DNA of 64,000 nucleotides, from contig NZ_BAML01000003.1 of NCBI RefSeq assembly GCF_000615845.1, forward strand, positions 1-64,000, written 5' to 3'. Within the stretch, counting starts at the first letter, position 1. The number at the start of each line of letters is the position of its first letter. The notes beneath the pieces are model-generated. The model was not told where the DNA came from. It did not search any database and was given only the letters and a program-made list of their open reading frames with translations. Shown here piece by piece: positions 41,049 through 49,388 of this stretch. This stretch comes from Ligilactobacillus hayakitensis DSM 18933 = JCM 14209 (lineage in GTDB: Bacteria; Bacillota; Bacilli; Lactobacillales; Lactobacillaceae). A program made the translations under genes and the position numbers.

Positions 41049-41693
41049 TTATTGATTCTCATCGGCACCGATATTTTTTGCAAGTTCCTCTTGAAGATTA
41101 ACTTCTGATGAAGGCGGCGTTGGATTTTGAGTAGACGTTGAAGCTGCTAGTTGTGTTTCTAGCCTTGCAGGAGGTGTAAATGATGTAGAGCTTCTTCTTT
41201 GACTCATACCGCTATTTCCTGAATTATTGTTAGATATTTTACTTACTTGATTTTGAGCTTGATTTTGAGCTTGATTTTGAGCTTGTGAATTATCCATACT
41301 TGATGAAGCAGCTTCTACTTGTTCACTCGAAGAACTACTAATACTCATTTCTATTGAATTTAATTCAGATAATTCTGCTTTAGGTTTTTTCTTCTTATGC
41401 GTCTTTTTCTTTTTTGGTTTCTTTTTTTCCATTTTTTTCTTTTCTGAATCAGAACTACTTTCTTCACCATATTTTGATTTAGCTAAATCTTTTTGTTGCG
41501 CATAGACTTTTCGTTGATAAGCTTCTCCACCTAATGCAGCTGCCATACGTTGTTTTACAAAGCTTGTATTCCATAAACCCAAAAATAGTAATAATATCCC
41601 TAAAATTACTCCTAAAGTACTAAATACTCTTGTTTTTACTTTTTTATTTTTATTTCTCTTTCTCTTTTTAATTTTACCTTGTGTTCTTTTCAT
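41049..41693 (-). CDS. Lys- and Ser-rich single-pass membrane protein of unknown function
   Basis: I do not recognise this 214-aa protein. It has a very basic N-terminus (residues 1-21), one TM helix (about 23-42), then a soluble region that would lie outside by the positive-inside rule. That region has a run of lysines (about 86-106), poly-serine (about 118-122) and QNQA repeats encoded by a 12-bp tandem repeat. The tail is Ser/Thr/Pro-rich. It starts 18 bases after the coiled-coil/PgrA-like gene and is probably in its operon. Confidence 0.75.
   Translation of the reverse strand: MKRTQGKIKKRKRNKNKKVKTRVFSTLGVILGILLLFLGLWNTSFVKQRMAAALGGEAYQRKVYAQQKDLAKSKYGEESSSDSEKKKMEKKKPKKKKTHKKKKPKAELSELNSIEMSISSSSSEQVEAASSSMDNSQAQNQAQNQAQNQVSKISNNNSGNSGMSQRRSSTSFTPPARLETQLAASTSTQNPTPPSSEVNLQEELAKNIGADENQ
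41247..41285. repeat. 12-bp tandem repeat encoding QNQA units
   Basis: Three exact copies of TTGATTTTGAGC plus a partial fourth. They keep the reading frame and encode Gln-Asn-Gln-Ala in the 214-aa membrane protein, so copy-number changes would alter length without a frameshift. Confidence 0.9.
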
Positions 41694-41710
41694 AATTCCT
41701 ATCCTTTACT

Positions 41711-43948
41711 TTATTCTTCAAATCCTGCCTCGATTAAAGCTATTTTTGTTTCAAGATTTGAAATACGTTTTTTGGCATTATTCAATTCCAAAACAAAGCT
41801 ATTCTTTTGTTGAACGCTTTGGTCTAATATCGATTCCATTTCACTAACTTTCACGATTTCTAAATTATACTCATCTGTTAAATCTGTAATTTGACCATTA
41901 GTTTTTAACAAAATTTCATTAATTTCTATTAATTTTTCGTCAACTTTTGCATTTGCTTCTAATTCTTTGTTTGCTTCTAGAATTTGTGCTTTCAATGAAG
42001 TTTGTAAATAAACATTCAATTCTTTACTCTCATTAACTTTCTTTTCATTAGCTAATGCAAGATCTAATTTCTTCTTTAAAACATTCACTTCATTATTTTT
42101 AGCATCTAATTCAATATCCGCGGCCGTTATTGCTGCTTTACTAGCTTCATATCTACTTATAGCTAATGTTACTTTTCCTTTTAAGTTTATCCAATCATCT
42201 TTTTGTTCACTCAAATGTTGCTTCATTTTTTTTAGTTGTTTTTTCAACTCACTTTTTTTAGAATCCATCTTACTAATATCATTTTTTATCTTTTCAACGC
42301 TTAGTAAGGCAGCCTTTTTTTCTAGTTGAGCTAAAATTTGTTCTTGGTCTTTAATTTTTTGGTGATTTATTTCTAAACGATTTTCTAACTGTTCTTTTTT
42401 ATTATTAAGATTAACTTTTTCTTCGTTTAGTTTCTCACAACCAAAGTCTGGTAAAAGATAACTTCCTTCAATTTGATTATCGCTATAAGCCAATTCAAAA
42501 TGAATTGTAAAATACTTATCTATAGAAACTCCCAATAAATGATTTCTATATTCAGAATCTTCGTCCTTTGGAAAGCCTAACAATGTCAAAACTTTTCCAA
42601 TCTCATTTTCTGAATCTGCAAATAACATACTAATAATATTTTGAAAAACTACATACTTTAAATCTGCAAGAGTTAGTTTATCTTTGAAATCCGCTAGGTA
42701 TGGCTCTCCATTTCCAATAACTTCTTCTTTACTGTCAAAGTTTCGAAACGCAGAATTTTCAGAATTCCATAATTCAAAGAGCGCATCTATATCATGTCCT
42801 TTTCCGGAAGTTTCATTTTTTTCATTATTAAAGGATTGCCAATTATCTTGATTATACCGCTTTACTACTTCTTTCGTGAATTCAATTGATTCAGGATTCA
42901 CAGATAATTGTGGTAATTCAAATACCTCTCTAACTTTATTTAACAAGCTTGCTGCAAAAGCAGAAATTTCAATAACAACTTGATCCTTTATTTCTTGGAT
43001 ATCTTCAATTTCGGTCTTATAATCTACTTCATCAAAGTTAAAATTTAATTGTGACTTATCCAAAAATTCTTGAAATAAATTCAACTGTAGCCCCTCAGTT
43101 GTAATTTGTCCCATTTCATTTCCATCTATTTTCCCTTGAGTATAGTTATTAAATAGAGCTTTATTAAATTTCTCTGGTAATTTTATCCTTGGGATTGCGG
43201 CTATTTTAGCGCTATTAGCTTCTAATTTTTCGCTTAAATTTTTAATTTTCTGTCCAATTTCTTTGCTATCAGCTTTTAATTTGTTTAATAATTCTTGTTG
43301 TTGATCTAACTCAGTTAGTGCTTCTGAATTTACTTCTTCATTTTGTGATTCTTTATTTCGATAATTTTTGATATTTTTCTTTTTACCGGCAATATCAATC
43401 GTTAATTGTTTAATTTCATTTTCAAATTTTTCAATTTCATTCACACTATCATCAAGCGCTTTTTTTGAACGATCGACTCTCTTCTCGTTTCTTTGAAGCT
43501 CCCGTTTCATAATATTAGAACTATCATTAGTATTCTTTTGGACCTCAGTTGCTTTATTTAAATTAGTAAGTTCGATTTCTAACTTATTTTGAATATCAAT
43601 AGTTTCAGCATGTACTTTATCCCAATTTTCATTTATTTGTGCTTGCTTCAATTCTAATAATTTTATTTTTTCGTTCTTTTCTCGTATATCCTTTTCAACT
43701 AGAGATTTATTAAAGTTTTCACTTTCATCCTTAATTTTTTGATAAAAATCTAATTTTTCTTGATATTTTAATTGAGTATCTAATTTTTCATCTAAATCTC
43801 GTTTTAATTTACTTACTTTTTCAACATTTTCATTTAACTTATTTTGATTGTTTTCGATTATATTCTTAATATCAGTTATTTTCTTTTCAGCTTGTTGAAC
43901 TTCTTTATGTGCGTCTGCCATATCTTTTTTAATTCGTTCAATGTCCAT
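41711..43948 (-). CDS. Coiled-coil protein with a central SEC10/PgrA-like (CAP-like) domain, no export signal
   Basis: The protein is 745 aa. Residues about 1-250 and 505-740 are long heptad-rich coiled coils, Lys/Glu/Asn-rich. Between them, about 325-490 resembles the SEC10/PgrA surface-exclusion domain: FAASLLNKVREVFELPQLSVNPESIEFTKEVVKRYNQDNW, a GHDIDAL segment, and LLGVSIDKYFTIHFEL. In known PgrA proteins the same coil-domain-coil order is framed by a signal peptide and an LPxTG anchor; neither is present. An in-frame stop lies shortly before the ATG, so no signal peptide is hidden upstream. The ribosome site is AGAGG. It is followed by the Lys/Ser-rich membrane protein gene. Domain call is by pattern; function is unknown. 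Confidence 0.7.
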   Translation of the reverse strand: MDIERIKKDMADAHKEVQQAEKKITDIKNIIENNQNKLNENVEKVSKLKRDLDEKLDTQLKYQEKLDFYQKIKDESENFNKSLVEKDIREKNEKIKLLELKQAQINENWDKVHAETIDIQNKLEIELTNLNKATEVQKNTNDSSNIMKRELQRNEKRVDRSKKALDDSVNEIEKFENEIKQLTIDIAGKKKNIKNYRNKESQNEEVNSEALTELDQQQELLNKLKADSKEIGQKIKNLSEKLEANSAKIAAIPRIKLPEKFNKALFNNYTQGKIDGNEMGQITTEGLQLNLFQEFLDKSQLNFNFDEVDYKTEIEDIQEIKDQVVIEISAFAASLLNKVREVFELPQLSVNPESIEFTKEVVKRYNQDNWQSFNNEKNETSGKGHDIDALFELWNSENSAFRNFDSKEEVIGNGEPYLADFKDKLTLADLKYVVFQNIISMLFADSENEIGKVLTLLGFPKDEDSEYRNHLLGVSIDKYFTIHFELAYSDNQIEGSYLLPDFGCEKLNEEKVNLNNKKEQLENRLEINHQKIKDQEQILAQLEKKAALLSVEKIKNDISKMDSKKSELKKQLKKMKQHLSEQKDDWINLKGKVTLAISRYEASKAAITAADIELDAKNNEVNVLKKKLDLALANEKKVNESKELNVYLQTSLKAQILEANKELEANAKVDEKLIEINEILLKTNGQITDLTDEYNLEIVKVSEMESILDQSVQQKNSFVLELNNAKKRISNLETKIALIEAGFEE

Positions 43949-44106
43949 TTCGCACCCGCCTCTTTCTTCTCAGCAAACTTAAAAACGTTGTCTGTTTTTT
44001 CTATAGTCTCAATATAATTATAATAAAAAGTTCTCGACTAATATACTATATTTTAACTTTTTTTATTATTTTTTTATTCTACAATGCCAATCCGAGACCA
44101 TTCATG

Positions 44107-44138
44107 AAAAAAAGGCTGAGATTCTGCTCTCAACCTTT
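44107..44138 (-). terminator. Terminator after the DUF2207 gene
   Basis: AAGGTTGAGA-GCAGAA-TCTCAGCCTT, with a T-run on the minus strand. It separates the DUF2207 gene from the PgrA-like gene, so these are separate transcripts. Confidence 0.85.
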
Positions 44139-45934
44139 TATTTAATTTTTTGAAAATTTTGAATATCCAAAGCAACAAAATTATCTGCCAATTCAGTTGC
44201 AAAATTCATATAATGTATTGCAATAGGCAATCTATCATTTTTTTCATCAGATAAATTATATTCTTTAAGCAATTTATTTTTCAAATGTTGACTTAAGCCA
44301 AGCACACAAATGTAAGGTATCAATTTTTTCCACTTATTAATATTCCCAAATTTTTGAACCTTAATTTTATCAATATTATGTATTGACCGTACAAAAGCTT
44401 TGCTATCGATATATTGTTCAAATTGATCAGGTGAAAATTTCAACTGCATTCCGATAAAATATATACTTAGCAAACTCATAGCTATTAAAGCGATGATTGG
44501 AATCACAAAGTAATTTTTACCCTGAGAAATAAAAAGATTTATTAATATAAGCAAATATGCTGTTCCTACACTAATTAATACACTTCTCTTTGGAATTTCA
44601 AAAATATTTCTTTGATTTGCAGCCATTTTTTTATAAGCTTCTTGTTCGTCTTTCTTCCATTTTTGATAAACCTTATTCACATTAGCTTCTCCCATTAAGG
44701 TTAATGTATCATTAATTTCAGACAATTTAATTGAATTTTTCTCATCTAAATTCCTAAAAAGTAATTCATTAAGACGATTTGCTGTAATAAAGTTTGGTTC
44801 AATAACAGTTAACTTATAATCATCTATATCTTGAAAACGCTCATTTTTTGCTATTTCAAGGATGATTTTTTTCTTGTCGATTGCTTGTAATAACTGCGCT
44901 AAATATGTAAATCGATTAATTTTAAAATGTTTCACCTGTGATTGAAACACTCTAACATCTACACTGGGTTTTTGGTAGTTAAAACGTTTAAATTTCAAAA
45001 ATTTAAATACATAAATTTGTTTATTATATAATCTAAGTGAATTTACAAACAATCCTATCCCAAACAAAATTGTAAACAACCACATAATACTATATGAAAA
45101 CTTTTTTACCTTCTTTTTGTGTAACTGAATATCACTAGTTTCAAACTCATGTTTTGCCACTGATTTAAGTGATGGGACTGGGGTAGTATAAATTGTGTTT
45201 GAATTATATAAAAAAGCATCCTTTGGCGTAAGCAATACTACTCTCAATGGTTTACTTGGAAGAGCCTTAGGCACTTTAATATGTAGTATCCCCTTTTTTC
45301 GATCAGTTACTGTATTATATTTAAGCGAACCATGAATCCAAGAGTTCATTTTTGCAGCTTTTTTCTCTTGTAGTTTTACGTTTAAATCTATGTTTCTAAC
45401 TTTTTTATTAAATCCATCAACTACATTCCATTTAAAAATAGAAACATTTCCATTTCCATAATTTACTACTGCGTCTGCGACACTATACGAAATTCGATAT
45501 GAAACTTTTTTATTACTCAAATTATCGTAAACTCTTATCGCCATCGTCGTTTTATCTTTATTCCAAGTTGGAGAAACTACATACTTTCCATAATTTGTTT
45601 TTGGGTCTTTAGCTAAATCTTCATCAAGTCCTCGTTTTAAGCGTTTCACTTTGCCATCAACAATTTCTTCAACTTTGAGATTTCGATAAGTATCCACTCC
45701 ATTTGGTAAGGTTTGTGGAATGCTAATTTGATTATAAGTCCCTACAAAACGCATTTTTACTAGATTAGTTACCCTTGCAGAACCATCATTTCTTAAGTAG
45801 ACATTTGAAGTATAATGACTAATGCTATACAACTTAATTTTGGTTACTAGCAAAATAGCCACTAAAACGATAAATATTCCTAAAAATATTTTTATTTTTT
45901 TATTACTAAATAATTTCTTTAATGTTATTTTCAC
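44138..45934 (-). CDS. DUF2207 (YciQ-like) membrane protein
   Basis: This protein of about 598 aa has an N-terminal TM helix (about 15-33) and an extracytoplasmic beta-rich domain (to about 260, with YTSNVYLRNDGSARVTN and VNYGNGNVSIFKWNVVDGFNKKVRNI) matching the DUF2207 pattern. A TM helix near 280-300, a cytoplasmic region of about 150 residues and a C-terminal TM pair (about 455-495) follow. Function of the family is unknown. The GTG at 45934 lies eight bases after AAGGAG; an earlier GTG overlaps that site and is rejected. It has its own promoter and terminator. Confidence 0.78.
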   Translation of the reverse strand: MKITLKKLFSNKKIKIFLGIFIVLVAILLVTKIKLYSISHYTSNVYLRNDGSARVTNLVKMRFVGTYNQISIPQTLPNGVDTYRNLKVEEIVDGKVKRLKRGLDEDLAKDPKTNYGKYVVSPTWNKDKTTMAIRVYDNLSNKKVSYRISYSVADAVVNYGNGNVSIFKWNVVDGFNKKVRNIDLNVKLQEKKAAKMNSWIHGSLKYNTVTDRKKGILHIKVPKALPSKPLRVVLLTPKDAFLYNSNTIYTTPVPSLKSVAKHEFETSDIQLHKKKVKKFSYSIMWLFTILFGIGLFVNSLRLYNKQIYVFKFLKFKRFNYQKPSVDVRVFQSQVKHFKINRFTYLAQLLQAIDKKKIILEIAKNERFQDIDDYKLTVIEPNFITANRLNELLFRNLDEKNSIKLSEINDTLTLMGEANVNKVYQKWKKDEQEAYKKMAANQRNIFEIPKRSVLISVGTAYLLILINLFISQGKNYFVIPIIALIAMSLLSIYFIGMQLKFSPDQFEQYIDSKAFVRSIHNIDKIKVQKFGNINKWKKLIPYICVLGLSQHLKNKLLKEYNLSDEKNDRLPIAIHYMNFATELADNFVALDIQNFQKIK

Positions 45935-45957
45935 TCGTAGCACTCCTTAACATTAAA

Positions 45958-45986
45958 ATTATGACAAAGATATAAATAAATGTCTA
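45958..45986 (-). promoter_or_regulatory. Promoter of the DUF2207 gene
   Basis: On the minus strand TAGACA (45981-45986) and CATAAT (45958-45963) with a 17-base spacer, about 23 bases before the GTG start. Confidence 0.65.
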
Positions 45987-46169
45987 CCATTTTTAAGCAA
46001 ATTTCCAATAAATATATTTAGAATAAATGAAGGATTTTTCCTAATTAGTCTTTTCAACTTCTACATCTTGATTTTCGTTATCCATCACGAAAACTCCTTT
46101 CTTCTCGCAGTTAAAGCCTTGGGAGGATACTCAGTTGTTCTTTAACGTCTGCAAGCAGGAAAAAGGTAT

Positions 46170-46194
46170 AAAAAAAGACGGATTAACCGCCTTA
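46170..46194 (-). terminator. Terminator after the small unknown gene
   Basis: AAGGCGG-TTAAT-CCGTCTT (one G-U pair), followed by TTTTTT on the minus strand, 28 bases past the stop of the 63-aa gene. Confidence 0.7.
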
Positions 46195-46221
46195 ATTCAT
46201 TTATTAGTATTTTAAAAATAT

Positions 46222-46413
46222 TTAAAAAATACCTTCTGTTACTTTTGGAAATTCAATTTCTATATCATTTAGTAGTGCATAGATAAATACTTCCTTTAGT
46301 TCATCAGGTGTTGCTCCAAGAAATGGTGGAATACTGCCTTTATACTTATCAAAATACATCATTGCAAGTTCATCTACAGTTTTATTTTTTAAATCTTTAC
46401 TATCGTATTCCAT
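46222..46413 (-). CDS. Small acidic protein of unknown function
   Basis: I do not recognise this 63-aa protein. It is acidic and predicted mostly helical (DLKNKTVDELAMMYFDKYKG ... PDELKEVFIYALLNDIEIEF). The ATG at 46413 is five bases after GAGAGTGA; that site overlaps the end of the restored upstream reading frame, suggesting the two were translationally coupled. It lies in a decayed accessory region next to integrase remains. Confidence 0.6.
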   Translation of the reverse strand: MEYDSKDLKNKTVDELAMMYFDKYKGSIPPFLGATPDELKEVFIYALLNDIEIEFPKVTEGIF

Positions 46414-46418
46414 ATATA

Positions 46419-46888
46419 TCACTCTCTTTCTAAGAGACTATCTACTATTTCATCAATAATCTTTAAACTTTCAAGGAAAATAATCCTATTAAACTCAGCG
46501 CCACTAGCATTATTCATTTCCATAGATATAGCACCTACAAAAAATTCTCTCTCTCTAAATTTCCAGAGTTATCAAAATAACCACTTTCATGACCATAGGA
46601 AAGTTCAACCCCAGAAACTGCTTTATAGATATCAGCTACTAAACCTGTATATGACGTTACATTTTCCAATGAAAATATACTATTATTTAAAGCTATAGAA
46701 AAAACTTTTGAATCTTTAGGAATCCCTATTAGTTGGGGAATTTTTTCAGCTATTAAAATATCTACATTTTTGATAACTTTCTTATGAATAACCTCACCTT
46801 GTTTTCGCATTTTGTCAGCTTGCGCAACGATTCTTTTAGCTTCCGCTTCAAACTGTTTGATATCCGTCTGAGAAACTTTAACTTTCAT
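46419..46888 (-). pseudogene. Unknown gene with a frameshift in a GA dinucleotide repeat
   Basis: As written, the frame from ATG 46888 stops after 117 codons, directly behind a (GA)5 run (46547-46556). Removing one GA unit continues the frame as REFFVGAISMEMNNASG...IVDSLLERE to a stop at 46419-46421, giving 155 aa. The N-terminal part is helical and charged (KQFEAEAKRIVAQADKMRKQG). A stop lies six codons upstream of the ATG, next to the integrase remnant, so the 5' end may be truncated too. No family was recognised. Confidence 0.6.
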
Positions 46889-46907
46889 ATCAGCAACAGA
46901 AATACCT

Positions 46908-47233
46908 TAAAAAAAGTTAACAAAGAAATGAAAACTTATTTACAAGAAGATCAAGGCTTTGCTGAAGGAACTTTAGATGAAAATTGAAACCCACCAGATA
47001 ATAGTACTCCAAATCTAGAATTTGATTATGCTACATATGTAAAGAAAATAACCGCACACAGTTTTAGACATATTCACGCTTTCCTTTTGTTTGACTCTGG
47101 TACCAATATTAAAGAAGTTCAAGAACGCTTAGAACATTCAACTTCAAAAATGACACTTGATATTTGTACTCATGTTACACAAAATCGAAAACAAGAAACA
47201 TCCCTTAAATTTGCTAATTTTATGCAGAACTAA
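46908..47233 (+). pseudogene. Remnant of a tyrosine-recombinase (phage-type integrase) gene
   Basis: One frame encodes KKVNKEMKTYLQE...DEN, a TGA stop (46984-46986), then NPPDNS... and a recognisable catalytic C-terminus: HSFRHIHA (the His/Arg box), LEHSTSKMT (second His) and DICTHVTQNRK. The active-site tyrosine expected before THV is cysteine. The N-terminal two-thirds is missing. With an internal stop, a lost nucleophile and truncation it is a dead gene. It ends 40 bases before the tsf terminator. Confidence 0.85.
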
Positions 47234-47282
47234 AAACAAGTGTGGGTTATTTTGTGGGTCATTTATATAAAAATACAAAAAA

Positions 47283-47324
47283 AGTCTCCCTAAATGTTAA
47301 CAAATCAGCATTTAGGGAGACTAA
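47283..47324 (-). terminator. Terminator after tsf
   Basis: AGTCTCCCTAAATG...CATTTAGGGAGACT, a 14-bp stem, followed by a run of Ts on the minus strand. Confidence 0.92.
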
Positions 47325-47332
47325 ATTAAATA

Positions 47333-48358
47333 TTATTTAATTTGTGACATAACTTCTTCAGCAAAGTCTACTTCATTCTTTTCGATACCTTCACCAACTT
47401 CAAAGCGAGCAAATTTAACTGCTTTGGCGTTTACTGATTCAAGGTATTGTTCAACAGTCTTGCTGTCATCCATGATGTAAACTTGAGCTAATAATGTGTA
47501 AGCTTGGTCCACTTGAGTGTTATCTAACATGAAGCGGTTCATCTTACCTGGGATAATCTTGTCCCAAATCTTTTCAGGTTTACCTTCTGCCTTTAATTCT
47601 TCCTTAATATCAGCTTCAGCTTTAGCAATAACTTCGTCAGTTAATTGTGCCTTTGAACCGTATTGTAAGTGTGGAAGAGCTGGCTTGTCAACCATTGCAC
47701 GACTTTCGTTATCTTGGTCGATTTTATGGTTCATTTGTGCCAATTCATCTTTAATGAATTGTGGATCTAAATCATTGTATGATAATACAGTTGGTTTCAT
47801 AGCAGCAATGTGCATTGAAACTTGCTTAGCTAATGTATCATCTCCACCTTCGATAACTGAGATAACACCAATACGACCACCGTTGTGTTGGTATGCTCCA
47901 AAGTGTTGGTCATCAGTCTTTTCAAGTAATTCGAAACGACGGAATGAAATTTTTTCACCAATTGTAGCTGTAGCGTTAACATATTCAGCTTCCAATGTTT
48001 CACCTGATGGCATCTTTAATGCAAGTGCTTCTTCGTTGTTAGCTGGTTTACCTTCTGCAATAACTTTTGCAGTAGCTTTAACTAATTCAACGAATTGAGC
48101 GTTTTTAGCAACGAAGTCAGTTTCAGCGTTAACTTCAACTACAGCTGCAACGTTACCATCAACGTATACACCTGTTAAACCTTCAGCAGCAACACGATCA
48201 GCTTTCTTAGCAGCTTTTGCCATACCTTTTTCACGAAGTAATTCGATTGCTTTTTCGATATCACCATCTGTTTCTACCAATGCCTTCTTAGCGTCCATAA
48301 CGCCGGCACCTGACTTTTCACGCAATTCTTTAACTTGCGCAGCAGTAATGTTTGCCAT
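47333..48358 (-). CDS. tsf: Elongation factor Ts
   Basis: This 341-aa protein exchanges GDP on EF-Tu. The N-terminal UBA-like region ([25 protein letters not shown]) is followed by the TDFVAKN motif, and dimerisation subdomains complete it. It is about 50 residues longer than the common ~292-aa form; the extra length lies in the region around [17 protein letters not shown] and [15 protein letters not shown], as I recall for Lactobacillus of the johnsonii type. It follows rpsB after an 88-base spacer with a small GC-rich hairpin. A terminator follows, so pyrH is not downstream. Confidence 0.97.
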   Translation of the reverse strand: MANITAAQVKELREKSGAGVMDAKKALVETDGDIEKAIELLREKGMAKAAKKADRVAAEGLTGVYVDGNVAAVVEVNAETDFVAKNAQFVELVKATAKVIAEGKPANNEEALALKMPSGETLEAEYVNATATIGEKISFRRFELLEKTDDQHFGAYQHNGGRIGVISVIEGGDDTLAKQVSMHIAAMKPTVLSYNDLDPQFIKDELAQMNHKIDQDNESRAMVDKPALPHLQYGSKAQLTDEVIAKAEADIKEELKAEGKPEKIWDKIIPGKMNRFMLDNTQVDQAYTLLAQVYIMDDSKTVEQYLESVNAKAVKFARFEVGEGIEKNEVDFAEEVMSQIK

Positions 48359-48446
48359 TATATTGGCCTCCCTTAAATTATTTTAATAAAGGCCGCCCTA
48401 ATCCCAGGCCAATGTGCCTAAAACTAAGACAGCCTAAGTTAATTAA

Positions 48447-49244
48447 CTATTCAGCATCTTTGCTATCGTTGTTGCCTTCTACAGCTTCTACGATATCTTC
48501 AATTGAATCTACTTTTTCATCTGTATTTTCAAATGTTTCTTCTGTTACAGGTGCATCATCTTCACCTTGACGACCTTCGATAACAGCGTCAGCCATCTTA
48601 GCAGTGATAAGACGTACGGCACGGATTGCATCGTCGTTTGATGGAATCTTAACATCGATTTCATCTGGATCTGCGTTTGTATCAACCATAGCAACAATAG
48701 GAATATTTAACTTTTGTGCTTCTTTTACAGCGATACGTTCTTTACGAGGATCAACGATGAATAATACATCTGGAATACGTGGCATATCTTCGATACCACC
48801 AAGGAATTTTTCAAGACGGTCACGTTGTTTTTGTAACAATGCAACTTCTTTCTTAGGAAGACGTTCAAATGTACCATCTTCTGCCATTGCCTTGATTTCC
48901 TTTAACTTCTTGATACGTTTTTGAATTGTGTTCCAGTTAGTTAAAGTACCACCTAACCAACGGTGATTTACAAAGTATTGACCAGCACGCTTTGCTTCTT
49001 CAGCAACAGCTTCTTGTGCTTGTTTCTTTGTACCTACGAATAATACAACGCCATCATCTGATGCAGCGTCCTTAATAAAGTCGTAAGCATCATCGATTAA
49101 CTTAACAGTCTTTTGTAAGTCAATGATGTAAATTCCGTTACGTTCTGTGAAGATGTATTTCTTCATCTTAGGGTTCCAACGACGTGTTTGGTGTCCGAAA
49201 TGTACACCGGCTTCAAGTAATTGTTTCATTGTAATAACAGCCAT
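48447..49244 (-). CDS. rpsB: 30S ribosomal protein S2
   Basis: This protein of about 265 aa begins [31 protein letters not shown], the standard S2 N-terminus, and has an acidic C-terminal tail ([17 protein letters not shown]). The ATG at 49244 follows GGAGG at good spacing; an in-frame TTG five codons earlier would use an extra AGGAGG and cannot be fully excluded. It is cotranscribed with tsf from a clear promoter. Confidence 0.97.
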   Translation of the reverse strand: MAVITMKQLLEAGVHFGHQTRRWNPKMKKYIFTERNGIYIIDLQKTVKLIDDAYDFIKDAASDDGVVLFVGTKKQAQEAVAEEAKRAGQYFVNHRWLGGTLTNWNTIQKRIKKLKEIKAMAEDGTFERLPKKEVALLQKQRDRLEKFLGGIEDMPRIPDVLFIVDPRKERIAVKEAQKLNIPIVAMVDTNADPDEIDVKIPSNDDAIRAVRLITAKMADAVIEGRQGEDDAPVTEETFENTDEKVDSIEDIVEAVEGNNDSKDAE

Positions 49245-49254
49245 TACAATAACC

Positions 49255-49340
49255 TCCAAATAGTTTTTTTCCTCCTCTATGTTTAGCTACTAAAAAACTC
49301 ATAGAGCAACTTTTTAGCAATCGCATAGAGTGTGAATTGT
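49255..49340 (-). promoter_or_regulatory. Structured 5' leader of rpsB
   Basis: The leader has two copies of CTCTATG, either of which can pair with CATAGAG, which runs directly into an AGGAGG sequence. A CTAAAAA/TTTTTAG stem lies between. Alternative pairing next to a ribosome site suggests translational or S2 autogenous control. No known S2 leader family was identified, so this is inference. Confidence 0.4.
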
Positions 49341-49358
49341 GTTTTAAACACTCTTAAA

Positions 49359-49387
49359 ATTATATATTAGCACCATATATATTGCAA
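49359..49387 (-). promoter_or_regulatory. Promoter of rpsB-tsf
   Basis: On the minus strand TTGCAA (49382-49387) and a perfect TATAAT (49359-49364) are 17 bases apart, with a leader of about 105 nt before the rpsB start. Confidence 0.85.
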
Positions 49388-49388
49388 G

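Noticed and set aside
41247-41285. CRISPR-like repeat
   Set aside because: The units are contiguous 12-mers without spacers and lie in frame inside a gene.
41711-43948. SMC/Rad50-type ATPase (long coiled coils)
   Set aside because: No Walker A, signature or Walker B motif is present at either end.
46984-46986. In-frame TGA in the integrase remnant read as selenocysteine or a recoded codon
   Set aside because: The gene is truncated and its nucleophile is lost, so decay is the simpler reading; TGA is used as a stop by normal genes in the window.
46784-46987. 67-codon plus-strand frame overlapping the 5' end of the unknown minus gene
   Set aside because: Its second half is the integrase remnant (KKVNKEMKTYLQE...), and its first half is antisense to the minus-strand gene; the combination is an accident of the junction.
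41049-47332. Intact prophage or defence island
   Set aside because: Apart from the integrase remnant no phage structural, replication, restriction or CRISPR genes were recognised; no CRISPR repeats were seen anywhere in the window.
47517-48098. 193-codon open frame on the plus strand opposite tsf
   Set aside because: It is an antisense shadow of a highly conserved gene, with Ser/Cys-rich composition typical of shadow frames and no ribosome site.
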